Shown here piece by piece: positions 53,853-62,933 of a stretch of DNA of 64,000 nt; position 1 is the first letter of the stretch; the number at the start of each line of letters is the position of its first letter. Origin of the DNA: Janthinobacterium sp. CG3 (lineage in GTDB: Bacteria > Pseudomonadota > Gammaproteobacteria > Burkholderiales > Burkholderiaceae_D); contig NZ_KB467826.1 of NCBI RefSeq assembly GCF_000344615.1, positions 59,450 through 123,449 on the forward strand, in the 5' to 3' direction. A program made the position numbers and the translations under genes. A model generated the notes under the pieces. It was not told where the DNA came from. It made no database searches and was given only the letters and a program-made list of their open reading frames with translations.

Positions 53853-55427
53853 ATGACAACAGAAACGATTGAACAGCGGGTGCCCGAGTCGCACGCCGGG
53901 GACGATGGTCTCGAAGAACTGGTCTCCGAGACACGGCAGTTTGTCACCTTCATCACTGGCGGAGAGGTGTTCGCCGTGGACATGGCGCCGGTGCAGGAAA
54001 TCATCCGCCTGCCCGAGGTGGTGCGGGTGCCGCTGGCGCCGGCCACGCTCGATGGCCTGGCCAACCTGCGCGGCAAAGTATTGCCCATCATCTCGCTGCG
54101 CCGCATGTTTGGTTTTCCCGAAAAGGAGCATGACGACACCACGCGTGCGGTGGTGATCGACGTCGGGCAGCCGCTTGGGTTCGTGGTCGACCGGGTGGCC
54201 AGCGTGGTCGGGGTCGAGCCCAACCAGATCGAGGATGTTGGCTCGATTCGGAGCACGGTCGATACCGACCTGATTTCCGGACTCATCAAGGGTGTGGGCG
54301 GCCACGCCATGATCATGGTGCTGGATTTCGAGAAGCTCATCGCGCGTGAGTTCGCGCACATCGCCGGCCTCGCCAAAGGGAGCGCCATGGCCGCCGGCTT
54401 GACGGCCAGCAGCGCCGACGATACCGAGGAAGCGGCGGCGAGCGATGAGCTGCAACTGGTGAGCTTTCACGTGGCCGGGCAGGAGTACGCGATCGCCATC
54501 GCGGACGTGCAGGAGATCGTCCAGGTGCCCGACACGATCGTCCATGTGCCGCACGCGCAGTCGCACGTCATCGGCGTGATGACGCTGCGCAGCCGGCTGT
54601 TGCCGCTGGTGAGCCTGCGCCGCATGTTCGGCCTGCCCGACCAGCCATTGGACGAAAAAAACCGCATCGTCGTGCTGGCCCTGGGCGGCACGTCGGTCGG
54701 CGTGGCGGTCGATGGGGTCAGCGAAGTGCTGCGGGTGGCCAAGAGCTGCGTCGACGTCATGCCCGCCCTGCTCGCCAGGGAGGGTGACCTTGCCGACATT
54801 TCCGATATCTGCCGGCTCGACGATGGCAAGCGGCTGGTCTCCATCATCACCGTGCGCAACCTGTTCGACCATTCCGCCATCAAGGAGGCATTGACTACCG
54901 TGAACGATACCGATCGCAACACCGGCGCCGACGCGGCCGACATGGATGAGGATCTGGACGACGACGAACAGGTGGTGGTGTTTCGCCTGGGCAAGGAAGA
55001 GTTCGGCGTACCCATCAACAGCGTGCAGGAGATCGTGCGCGTGCCGGAAGAACTGATCCATGTGCCGAGGGCGCCGGCGTTCGTCGAAGGCGTCATCAAC
55101 CTGCGCGGCAGCGTGCTGCCGGTGATCGACCTGCGCCTGCGCCTGGGGCTGGCGCGGGTGGAACGCGCCGACAACCAGCGCATCATGGTGTTCTTGATTG
55201 CCGACGTGCGTACCGGCTTCATCGTCGACCAGGTGGCCGAAGTGCTGAAAATCCCCAAGTCGATGATCGAACCGTCGCCGCAACTGTCGAGCGGACAAGG
55301 GCGGCTACTGTCGCGCATGGCCAACATGGAGCCGCAAAAGCGCATGGTGCAGTTGCTCGAACCTGCCTATCTGGTCGAAGGCGAGGACTTGACGTCGCTC
55401 GCCACCGTGGGGGCGGGCAAGCCGTGA
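53853..55427 (+). CDS. Triple CheW-domain coupling protein
   Basis: The 524-residue protein carries three CheW domains, around residues 27-170 (RQFVTFITGGEVFAVDMAPV), 205-345 (QLVSFHVAGQEYAIAIADVQ) and 370-510 (QVVVFRLGKEEFGVPINSVQ). Each shows the NLRG or TLRS/INLRG-like core near its end. CheW links receptors to CheA; a triple form can cross-link array units. It follows the MCP by 12 bp and overlaps cheB (GTGA). Confidence 0.9.
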   Translation: MTTETIEQRVPESHAGDDGLEELVSETRQFVTFITGGEVFAVDMAPVQEIIRLPEVVRVPLAPATLDGLANLRGKVLPIISLRRMFGFPEKEHDDTTRAVVIDVGQPLGFVVDRVASVVGVEPNQIEDVGSIRSTVDTDLISGLIKGVGGHAMIMVLDFEKLIAREFAHIAGLAKGSAMAAGLTASSADDTEEAAASDELQLVSFHVAGQEYAIAIADVQEIVQVPDTIVHVPHAQSHVIGVMTLRSRLLPLVSLRRMFGLPDQPLDEKNRIVVLALGGTSVGVAVDGVSEVLRVAKSCVDVMPALLAREGDLADISDICRLDDGKRLVSIITVRNLFDHSAIKEALTTVNDTDRNTGADAADMDEDLDDDEQVVVFRLGKEEFGVPINSVQEIVRVPEELIHVPRAPAFVEGVINLRGSVLPVIDLRLRLGLARVERADNQRIMVFLIADVRTGFIVDQVAEVLKIPKSMIEPSPQLSSGQGRLLSRMANMEPQKRMVQLLEPAYLVEGEDLTSLATVGAGKP

Positions 55428-56494
55428 TCAAGCTTCTCATCGTCGACGATTCGGCGCTGATGCGGCGCCAGCTGACGCAGATCTTCGCGGCAGCTGGCGG
55501 ATTCGAGATCAGCCAGGCGAGAAACGGCCGCGAGGCGGTCGAGCAAAACCGCGCATTTCAGCCGCACGTGGTCACGCTCGACATCAATATGCCGGAGATG
55601 GACGGCCTCACGGCCCTCTCGCTCATCATGGCCGAGCGCCCGGTGGCAGTGGTCATGGTGTCGTCGCTGACCGAGAAAGGGGCGCTCGCCACTTTCGAGG
55701 CGCTCCATCTCGGGGCGGTCGATTACATCGTCAAACCGGGCGGCACCATTTCGCTGTCGATCGACAAGATCACGGAAGAGCTCGTGGGTAAGGTGCGTGC
55801 CGCCGCCCGTGCGCGCATCAAGGGTAAAGGATCCGCCGTCAGGGGGCTGGCCCAGTCCATGCGCGAAGAGCGCGAGAAGATCGCGTCCCGTCCCGTGGCT
55901 GTGCGCCGCAGCATCGCGGCGGAAGGCCTGGTCGTCGTCGGTGTATCGACCGGCGGGCCAAGCACGCTGGAGGCGATATTGCCGGAATTGCCTGCCGACT
56001 TCCCCTGGCCGGTGCTGGTGGCGCAGCACATGCCGGCGGCGTTTACCAAATCCTTTGCCGAACGGCTCAATAGGGTCTGCGCGCTACGGGTCGTCGAGGC
56101 CGCGTCACCGATGCCGGTCGAGCCGGGCACCGTCTATATCGCCAAGGGCGGCGCCGACATGGTGGTAGCGATGCGGGCCGACCGGCTCACCGTGCTGCCC
56201 AAGCCGGAAAATTCGCAGCACCTGTGGCACCCCTCGGTAGAGTTGCTCGGTCGCTCAGTGCTGGAGCACTGCGACCCGGCACGGGTGATGGCCGTGATGC
56301 TCACAGGTATGGGGCACGACGGCGCCGATGCTTTTGCCGAGATCAAGCAACGCGGCGGGCGCACCATCGCCGAATCGGAAGCGTCCTGCGTGGTGTTTGG
56401 CATGCCCAGGGAACTGATCGAAAAACGCGGCGCCAGCCTGGTTCTAGCGGCGGAGAAAATCGCCGCCCAGCTCAATGTATGGGCCGGGCGATAA
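55424..56494 (+). CDS. cheB: CheB receptor methylesterase/deamidase
   Basis: The 356-residue protein starts at GTG (overlap with cheW). The receiver domain has DD at 8-9, D53 (LDINMPEMDG) and Lys in VKPGG. The methylesterase domain has catalytic Ser in VSTGGPS (~174), His in AQHMP (~200) and Asp in GMGHDGADAF (~299). It removes methyl groups from the receptors after phosphorylation by CheA. Confidence 0.93.
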   Translation: MIKLLIVDDSALMRRQLTQIFAAAGGFEISQARNGREAVEQNRAFQPHVVTLDINMPEMDGLTALSLIMAERPVAVVMVSSLTEKGALATFEALHLGAVDYIVKPGGTISLSIDKITEELVGKVRAAARARIKGKGSAVRGLAQSMREEREKIASRPVAVRRSIAAEGLVVVGVSTGGPSTLEAILPELPADFPWPVLVAQHMPAAFTKSFAERLNRVCALRVVEAASPMPVEPGTVYIAKGGADMVVAMRADRLTVLPKPENSQHLWHPSVELLGRSVLEHCDPARVMAVMLTGMGHDGADAFAEIKQRGGRTIAESEASCVVFGMPRELIEKRGASLVLAAEKIAAQLNVWAGR

Positions 56495-56506
56495 AGGAAA
56501 AATGAA

Positions 56507-57130
56507 ATGGCATTCATCAAGAAAAAAGACACCGCGTCTGTCGCCCATGAAGATCGCAGGCAGCTGAGGGAATGTCCGGACCTGATTGCGGGTCTGGAGG
56601 ACGGCAACGCCGGCGCCCGGCGCTGGGCGGCACGCGATCTCGTCAAGTGCCAGGACGCCGCCGCGGCGCTGGTCGATCGCCTCAAGCGCGAGGGCGATCT
56701 ATCCGTGCGGGAAGTGATCCTCACCACCTTGACCCGTCTCGGCGATGCAACGGCGGTCGCCGGGCTGGTCGATTGCCTGCGTAGCGAGGACGCGGCCTTG
56801 CGCAACGAGGCGATCGAGGCGATGAAGCAGCTGCCCGACGAAGTGGCGCCGATCATGCAAATCCTGTTGGCCGACCCTGACCCGGATGTGCGCATCTTCG
56901 CTGTCAATATCCTCGAATCGCTGTGCCACCCGGACGTCGAGTCGTGGTTGATCGACGTCATCGAAACGGAGCCGCACGTCAATGTCTGCGGAACCGCACT
57001 GGACCTGCTCAGTGAGGTCGGCAGCGCCGCGGCAGTCGCGGCGCTGGCCAGGCTCAAGGACCGCTTCGCCGACGAGCCGTACATCCAGTTTGCTGCAGAC
57101 CTGGCGCTCGGCCGCATCCATGAAGACTGA
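56507..57130 (+). CDS. HEAT-repeat protein of chemosensory operon
   Basis: The 207-residue protein has about five helical repeats (GARRWAARDLVKCQDAAAAL; LSVREVILTTLTRLGD; ALRNEAIEAMKQL; PDVRIFAVNILESL). HEAT-repeat proteins in alternative chemosensory operons probably bind other che proteins. Start after AAAGGAAAAATGAA. Exact partner unknown. Confidence 0.8.
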   Translation: MAFIKKKDTASVAHEDRRQLRECPDLIAGLEDGNAGARRWAARDLVKCQDAAAALVDRLKREGDLSVREVILTTLTRLGDATAVAGLVDCLRSEDAALRNEAIEAMKQLPDEVAPIMQILLADPDPDVRIFAVNILESLCHPDVESWLIDVIETEPHVNVCGTALDLLSEVGSAAAVAALARLKDRFADEPYIQFAADLALGRIHED

Positions 57131-57136
57131 CACGCC

Positions 57137-57979
57137 ATGACAAAAATCGCCATCACCGACGATGATTTCCAGAAGTTCCGAGAGTATTTCTACCGCAAGA
57201 CCGGGATCAACTTCGAGACGAACAAGCGCTATTTCGTCGACAAGCGACTGGTAGAGCGCGTCGAGGCCACCGGTAACGACACCTTTCGCAGCTACTTCAG
57301 CATGCTGCGCTTCCAGGCTTCGGGCGCGGAATTGCAACAGCTCACCAACCTGATGACAGTCAACGAAACCTATTTCCTGCGCGAGGACTACCAGTTCAAG
57401 TGCCTGGTCGATTCCGTGCTGCCCGAGATCGTCCAGCGCAAGAGCGACAAGAGTCCGATCCGCATCTGGTGCATCCCTTCGTCCTCGGGGGAAGAGCCGT
57501 ACACCGTTGCGATGTACCTGATGGAGCGCTGGCCGGGCCTTGCCAGGTGGGATGTGGAGATCATTTCTTCCGACATCGACACCGGTATTCTGCACAAGGC
57601 ACGCGTCGGGCGCTATTCAACGCGTTCCGTGCAGCATGTGCCGGCGCCATGGCTGGCGAAATACTTCACCCGCACCGGTGACGAGTACCAGATTTGCGAA
57701 GACCTGCAGCAGGCGGTGGAATTTACCCGCGTCAATCTCGCGGAGCCAGGCGACACCCGGCCTTACCGTAATTTCGATGTGATCTTCTGCCGCAACCTGT
57801 TGATCTATTTCGACGATGTATCGCGCAAGGCGGCCGCTGAAACTTTCTATGATGCCCTCAAGCCCGGCGGCTATATCTGCCTGGGCCATTCGGAATCGAT
57901 GAGCCGCATCTCCTCGCTGTACAAGGTGCGCAAATTCCCTGAAGCCATTATTTATCAAAAACCCCTGGAGGCCCGATGA
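57137..57979 (+). CDS. cheR: CheR receptor methyltransferase
   Basis: The 280-residue protein has the CheR all-alpha N-terminus (residues ~1-80), NETYFLRE, the SAM-binding IPSSSGEEPYTVA, and VIFCRNLLIYF. It methylates chemoreceptor Glu residues with SAM. Length is normal, with no TPR or pentapeptide tail. Overlaps cheY by 4 bp. Confidence 0.93.
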   Translation: MTKIAITDDDFQKFREYFYRKTGINFETNKRYFVDKRLVERVEATGNDTFRSYFSMLRFQASGAELQQLTNLMTVNETYFLREDYQFKCLVDSVLPEIVQRKSDKSPIRIWCIPSSSGEEPYTVAMYLMERWPGLARWDVEIISSDIDTGILHKARVGRYSTRSVQHVPAPWLAKYFTRTGDEYQICEDLQQAVEFTRVNLAEPGDTRPYRNFDVIFCRNLLIYFDDVSRKAAAETFYDALKPGGYICLGHSESMSRISSLYKVRKFPEAIIYQKPLEAR

Positions 57980-58347
57980 AACGCATCCTGATCGTTGACG
58001 ATGCTGCGACTGTGCGCATGTATCACCGCAACATCCTTGGCGCCGCCGGCTACCTCGTTGAAGAGGCGGTGAACGGCATCGAGGCGCTGGAAAAAGCGTT
58101 GCAAGACCCGTTCGACCTGTACATTGTCGATATCAATATGCCCAAGCTCGATGGCTACGGCTTCCTGCGCCAGTTGCGAGCGGAGGACCTTCCCCAGGCA
58201 CCGGCCATCATGGTGTCGACCGAAGCTGCCAGCAATGACCAGACCGCGGCCTACCGGGCGGGAGCCAACTGCTACCTCGTCAAGCCAGCCAAACCAGTGC
58301 AACTGTTAACCCATGTCCGGCTGCTGCTCGGCGAGGTGTCCCCATGA
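57976..58347 (+). CDS. CheY-like response regulator 1
   Basis: The 123-residue single receiver domain has DD near residue 9, the phosphoacceptor in VDINMPKLDG, Thr/Ser in VSTEA and Lys in LVKPAKP. ATGA overlaps with cheR and cheA mark co-translation. It is the output or phosphate sink of CheA. Confidence 0.92.
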   Translation: MKRILIVDDAATVRMYHRNILGAAGYLVEEAVNGIEALEKALQDPFDLYIVDINMPKLDGYGFLRQLRAEDLPQAPAIMVSTEAASNDQTAAYRAGANCYLVKPAKPVQLLTHVRLLLGEVSP

Positions 58348-61061
58348 ATCCGCTGCTCACACAATTCCTTGCTGAAGCGCGCGATTTTCTTCAAGGCATC
58401 GGCGAAAAGCTGATGCAACTGGAGCAGGCGCCGAATGACGCAGACCTGATGATTGAGCTGTTCCGTCTGGTGCATACCTTGAAGGGCAACAGCGGCCTGT
58501 TTGATTTTCCCGAAATGACCCGCGTGCTACATGCAGGTGAGGACTTGATGGATGCCGTGCGAAACGGCCGGATCGACTATTCGCAGGAATTGGCCGATCA
58601 ACTGCTCGATGCCATGGATTTCGTCGGGATCCTGTGCGACGAGATCGAATCGACGGGGCGTATCGATGCGGCGCGCGCGGCCGATTCAGCCATGCTGGCG
58701 GTGGCGTTGCGCGCGCTGCACGCACTGGCCGATGCCGCCGCGGACAGCCAGCTGGCCGCTGACGCACCATCGCCGGCAACCCCGGCGCCAGATCAGCTGC
58801 CGCTGGCCGCGATTCCGGAACTGGTCCGTCTGGATGCTTACCAGCGCGCGATGAACGGCGATGCCGTTCACTGGATCACCTACCACCCGCTGGAGGAATG
58901 TTTCTTTCAGGGCGACGATCCGTTCTTCACCGCCCGCCAGACGCCCGATATCCTGTGGGGCCGGATCGTCGCCCGCGAACCTTGGCTGCCGCTGGCCGAA
59001 CTCGATGCCTACCGCAGTGTGCTCGAGTTCCAGCTACTGACTTCCGCTCCCCGCGGGGAGCTGGCCGAGCACTACCGTTACGTGCCGGATCAAGTAGGCA
59101 TCGTTGCAGTGGATGCACGGTTCGTGGTAATCCCCCAGGGCAACCCTAACGGCGGGCCGGTGTATGACGATTTTGTCGCCGATGCCCTGCAGCATCTTGA
59201 GGCTGGCGATCTTGCCGCGCTCAAGCAGGCAGCGCTGACTATGCTGCACCTTAGCAACCCCGACTTGTGGCTCTCGTCGGCCTTGCGATGGCTGTTGCAG
59301 TTGATCGGCAGCGTGCCGGACGACCACGCGGCCTTGCGCAGCCTCATCGAGTCGCTACTCACCTTGACGGCGCCGGATTGGGCCGCCGCAAACCCAGCGC
59401 TTGCCGCGAGCGCTGCGGCGCCGAAGGAAGCGCGCGCCAGCGCGCCGCCCATTTCGATGATTCCCCGCAAGCCACTGTCTGAAGAAGACGCCATCGCGCT
59501 GGAAGCCATCTTTGCCGCCCAGCGTCAGGTTCTGCTGTTGGACGACCATCCAGCCTGGCAACCGGGGCGGCTCAAGGCTGCCGGCGCGGTGTTGGTCAAT
59601 TGCTGCAAGGCCACTGGCGATCAGCTGGCTCAGCACGAGATCGAAACAGCGCTCCAGTTGGCCTTGGCGACTGACAACAGCGCGCCGCTGCTGGCATGGC
59701 TGGTCGGGCGCGCGGACGGGCAAGCGCCGGCCGCCGCTGCGGCAAGCTCGACTGGCGATGCACTGGTTGCCAACTCCGCCACACCGCTTGCCTCGGTCGC
59801 GCCGGTTGAACCCTTATCAGCAAGCCGTCTGGCAATAGCGGACGAAGGTCCCAGATTTACCCGCCGCGCCGAAGACGTCAATGCCGGTCCCACGAGCCTG
59901 AAGGTCGATCAGTCCAAGATCGACCTGCTGATGAACCTGATCGGCGAAATGGTGGTGTCCAAGAATGCGCTGCCCTATCTTGCCCAACGGGCGGAAGAGC
60001 AGTTCGGCGTGCGCGAACTGGCGCGCGAAATCAAGGCGCAATACGCGGTCATCAACCGCATTGCCGAGGAAATGCAAAATGCCATCATGCAAGTGCGCAT
60101 GATGCCGGTCTCTTTCGTGTTCCAGCGCTTTCCCCGTTTGGTGCGCGATATTTCACGCAAACTCGGCAAGGAAGTACAACTGGTGCTCGAGGGCGAGGAT
60201 ACCGAAGCGGACAAGAACATCATCGAGTCGCTGGCAGACCCACTGATCCATATCGTCCGCAACAGTCTCGACCACGGTCTGGAAACGCCGGATCTGCGGC
60301 TTGCTTCGGGCAAACCTGCGCTGGGCACCCTGACGATCCGCGCCATCCAGCAAGGCGACCAGGTGCTGATCGAGATCATTGACGACGGCAAGGGTATCGA
60401 CCCGGCAGTCATCAAGCGCAAAGCCTATGAAAAAGGCGTCATTGACGAGGCCACCCTGGAGCGTATCAGCGACCGGGATGCGCTCAACCTGGTGTTCGCC
60501 TCCGGTTTTTCCACCGTCGAAGTGGTGTCCGACCTGTCCGGCCGGGGGGTGGGCATGGACGTGGTGCGCACCGCGGTGGAGAAGGTCAACGGCACCATCG
60601 TGCTCGAGAGCGAAGTGGCCAAGGGCACCCGCATTTGCATCTCGCTGCCGCTGTCGATGGCGGTGACCCAGGCCATGATCGTCGAATCCGACCGACAGAT
60701 TTTTGGCGTGCCGATGGACCATGTCGTGGAAACCGTGCGGATTCCCTGCAGCGCCATCCGCACCATCAAGCGCAGCCAGACCATCGTATTGCGGGGAAAG
60801 ATCATCCCGCTGAAGGCCCTCAACGCCTTGCTCGGACTTCCCGCCGCACCCCAAGCCAATGCCTACGATGAAATGGCGGTGCTGGTGGCGCGGGTGGGCG
60901 GCGAGTCGATTGGCCTCATCGTGGATGACTTCCGCGAGACTGTGGACGTCATCCAGAAGCCGCTTACCGGTGTGCTGGCGGGCCTGTCGGCCTATTCCGG
61001 CTCGGCCCTCATGGGTGATGGTTCGGTGCTCATGATGCTCAATGTAAAGGAGATTATTTAA
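58344..61061 (+). CDS. cheA: CheA chemosensory histidine kinase
   Basis: The 905-residue protein has an Hpt domain with phospho-His 44 (LVHTLKGNSG). Residues ~150-360 form an unusual extra helical domain in place of a usual P2. A dimerisation domain starts near 515 (DQSKIDLLMNLIGEM). The ATPase boxes are N (HIVRNSLDHG, ~631), G1 (IDDGKGID, ~677) and G2 (GRGVGMDVV, ~731). A CheW-like P5 domain forms the end (~775-905, QIFGVPMDHVVETV). It phosphorylates the CheY and CheB proteins. Confidence 0.93.
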   Translation: MNPLLTQFLAEARDFLQGIGEKLMQLEQAPNDADLMIELFRLVHTLKGNSGLFDFPEMTRVLHAGEDLMDAVRNGRIDYSQELADQLLDAMDFVGILCDEIESTGRIDAARAADSAMLAVALRALHALADAAADSQLAADAPSPATPAPDQLPLAAIPELVRLDAYQRAMNGDAVHWITYHPLEECFFQGDDPFFTARQTPDILWGRIVAREPWLPLAELDAYRSVLEFQLLTSAPRGELAEHYRYVPDQVGIVAVDARFVVIPQGNPNGGPVYDDFVADALQHLEAGDLAALKQAALTMLHLSNPDLWLSSALRWLLQLIGSVPDDHAALRSLIESLLTLTAPDWAAANPALAASAAAPKEARASAPPISMIPRKPLSEEDAIALEAIFAAQRQVLLLDDHPAWQPGRLKAAGAVLVNCCKATGDQLAQHEIETALQLALATDNSAPLLAWLVGRADGQAPAAAAASSTGDALVANSATPLASVAPVEPLSASRLAIADEGPRFTRRAEDVNAGPTSLKVDQSKIDLLMNLIGEMVVSKNALPYLAQRAEEQFGVRELAREIKAQYAVINRIAEEMQNAIMQVRMMPVSFVFQRFPRLVRDISRKLGKEVQLVLEGEDTEADKNIIESLADPLIHIVRNSLDHGLETPDLRLASGKPALGTLTIRAIQQGDQVLIEIIDDGKGIDPAVIKRKAYEKGVIDEATLERISDRDALNLVFASGFSTVEVVSDLSGRGVGMDVVRTAVEKVNGTIVLESEVAKGTRICISLPLSMAVTQAMIVESDRQIFGVPMDHVVETVRIPCSAIRTIKRSQTIVLRGKIIPLKALNALLGLPAAPQANAYDEMAVLVARVGGESIGLIVDDFRETVDVIQKPLTGVLAGLSAYSGSALMGDGSVLMMLNVKEII

Positions 61062-61300
61062 TGTCGATCGAATACAAGAAGAACCACGCGGTGTTCCGTG
61101 ACATGGCCAGCGTGGACGAAGCCGAAGGCCTGCTCGAATGGCTGCAGAACAAGCCCGCCGCCCGGGTCGACCTGGGCGCCTGCACCCATCTGCACCCCGC
61201 CAACCTGCAAGTGCTGATGGCGGCCGGCAGCCGCATCGCCGTCTGGCCAATCGACGCGAATCTGCGCGCCTGGCTCGACACTGCTTTGAAATCTGAGTAA
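61061..61300 (+). CDS. Small STAS-like protein
   Basis: The 79-residue alpha/beta protein (MSIEYKKNHAVFRDMASVDE; VDLGACTHLHPANLQVLMAA) has the DxxxCxHLHxAxLQVL centre seen in short STAS-like proteins of chemosensory operons. It starts where cheA stops (TAATG). A role in signal-dependent binding is inferred. Confidence 0.6.
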   Translation: MSIEYKKNHAVFRDMASVDEAEGLLEWLQNKPAARVDLGACTHLHPANLQVLMAAGSRIAVWPIDANLRAWLDTALKSE

Positions 61301-61312
61301 GGAAGAACTCTC

Positions 61313-61687
61313 ATGTCAAAAACTATTCTGATTGTCGACGACTCGGTCACCATGTTGATGAGCGTCAAGGCCACCCTGGAGATGAACGGTTTCAGGGTGG
61401 AAACTGCGGGCGATGGCGTGCAGGCGCTCACCAAGCTCAAGGCGGGGGTAAAGCCCGACCTGATCATTACCGACATCAACATGCCGAACATGGGCGGACT
61501 GGAACTGATCAAGAACGTCAGGGCCCTTCCGGGGTTCCGCTTCACGCCGATTTTAACGTTGACGACGGAAAGCCAGGCAGCCAAGCGAGACGAAGGCAAG
61601 AAGCTGGGCGCCACCGGTTGGCTGGTGAAACCGATTGCCGGCCCTGACCTGGTGAAGGTCATCAAGCAAGTGGTGCCCGGAGCGTGA
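61313..61687 (+). CDS. CheY-like response regulator 2
   Basis: The 124-residue receiver domain has DD in IVDDSVTM, phosphoacceptor in ITDINMPNMG, Thr in LTTES and Lys in WLVKPIAG. All active-site residues are present. It overlaps the next gene by 4 bp. Confidence 0.92.
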   Translation: MSKTILIVDDSVTMLMSVKATLEMNGFRVETAGDGVQALTKLKAGVKPDLIITDINMPNMGGLELIKNVRALPGFRFTPILTLTTESQAAKRDEGKKLGATGWLVKPIAGPDLVKVIKQVVPGA

Positions 61688-62922
61688 TGATGAAATTGCG
61701 TTACGTGAAATCCCGTCGCGATCTCCTCGTCTGGTTGTCGGGCGTCGCGCTGTCCCTGCTCGCGTTCGGTCTTACCTTCTGGTTCAACTCGGCTTTCGTG
61801 GCGTTGTTCAGTAATTCGCCAGGAATGCTGAGATTTTCGACTTCCTTCGGCATGGGCTTCATCGTGTTGATGGTGGTCTGCGTCTACCGCCTGGCGGCAA
61901 ACAAAGTGGAGGGCGCCCACATCATAGAGGAAAACATCAAGCGGCTAAAGGCGCTCCTGGCCTCTGTGCCGCATCTGACGGATATCTTGCAGGCGCAACT
62001 TACCGAAACCAACAGCACCACCGAAACGGCCGCACTGGCGATCCTGCTGCGGCTCACTGAGGTGGAGGCGGAAGCGGCGCGGCTACTGGTCATCCAGGAC
62101 GCCGGCAAGGTCCGGGCTGCCTCGCTGTACGGCGACGCCCAGGGGCTGATCAACGAGAGCGCGCAGCACCTCGAAGACATGGAAACCCACCGCTGCCAGC
62201 GCGTGCAGCGCGTCCAGGAGGAGGGGGCCGCCATCCAGAGCATTGTTGCACAAGTTGCAGAACTTAAAACCTTCACGTATGCGATTCGCGAGGTCACCAG
62301 GATGACCAATCTGCTGGCGCTCAACGCCGCCATTGAGGCGGCTCGGGCAGGCACTGCCGGAAGAGGATTCGCCGTGGTGGCTGCCGAGGTTCGAAATCTC
62401 TCCAAGCAGATCGAAACGGCCGCTGTGCACATCGAGAAGAGCATCGGGCAAGTCTCGGATACAGTGAACGATAAGTTTGTCGCGATGGTGGAGCAACATC
62501 GAAACGAAGACGAAACCAGATGGCTATCGACCTTGGGTTCCACCATGAGCCGCTTGTCCGGCGACTTCCAGGCCGCAGTGGGAGAACTGGACGGAGTAAC
62601 CCAATACACCCATGCTGCCGTCAGTTCGATCCGCAACGCGGTCATCGACGTGCTGGGACAGGCCCAGTTCCAGGATGCTACCCGACAACAGATCGAGCAT
62701 GTACAGAACGGGCTTGCGATGTGCGGCCAACGCATGACTCAGGTAGAGAAAGGTTTGGCCGGCGACTGGATGGCGCCGATGGATATCGAGCCCTTGGACT
62801 CAGTCATTGAAACTTTGCGCGTGAGCTACACCATGCAGTCGCAGCACGCGACCCATCACGCCGTGGTAGGCGGCGCAGCCACTGTCGTGGAGAATGAACG
62901 ACCCGCCATTGAGCTTTTCTGA
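61684..62922 (+). CDS. Short membrane chemoreceptor (MCP)
   Basis: The 412-residue protein has two transmembrane helices (residues ~15-32 and 50-68) with only a short periplasmic loop, so no periplasmic sensor. The signalling tip is MTNLLALNAAIEAARAGTAG near residue 205. The frame opens at GTG 61684; ATG 61687 or 61690 may be the real start (GGAG lies 7 bases before 61690). It may tether or tune the array. Confidence 0.85.
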   Translation: MMMKLRYVKSRRDLLVWLSGVALSLLAFGLTFWFNSAFVALFSNSPGMLRFSTSFGMGFIVLMVVCVYRLAANKVEGAHIIEENIKRLKALLASVPHLTDILQAQLTETNSTTETAALAILLRLTEVEAEAARLLVIQDAGKVRAASLYGDAQGLINESAQHLEDMETHRCQRVQRVQEEGAAIQSIVAQVAELKTFTYAIREVTRMTNLLALNAAIEAARAGTAGRGFAVVAAEVRNLSKQIETAAVHIEKSIGQVSDTVNDKFVAMVEQHRNEDETRWLSTLGSTMSRLSGDFQAAVGELDGVTQYTHAAVSSIRNAVIDVLGQAQFQDATRQQIEHVQNGLAMCGQRMTQVEKGLAGDWMAPMDIEPLDSVIETLRVSYTMQSQHATHHAVVGGAATVVENERPAIELF

Positions 62923-62933
62923 GGACAATACTG

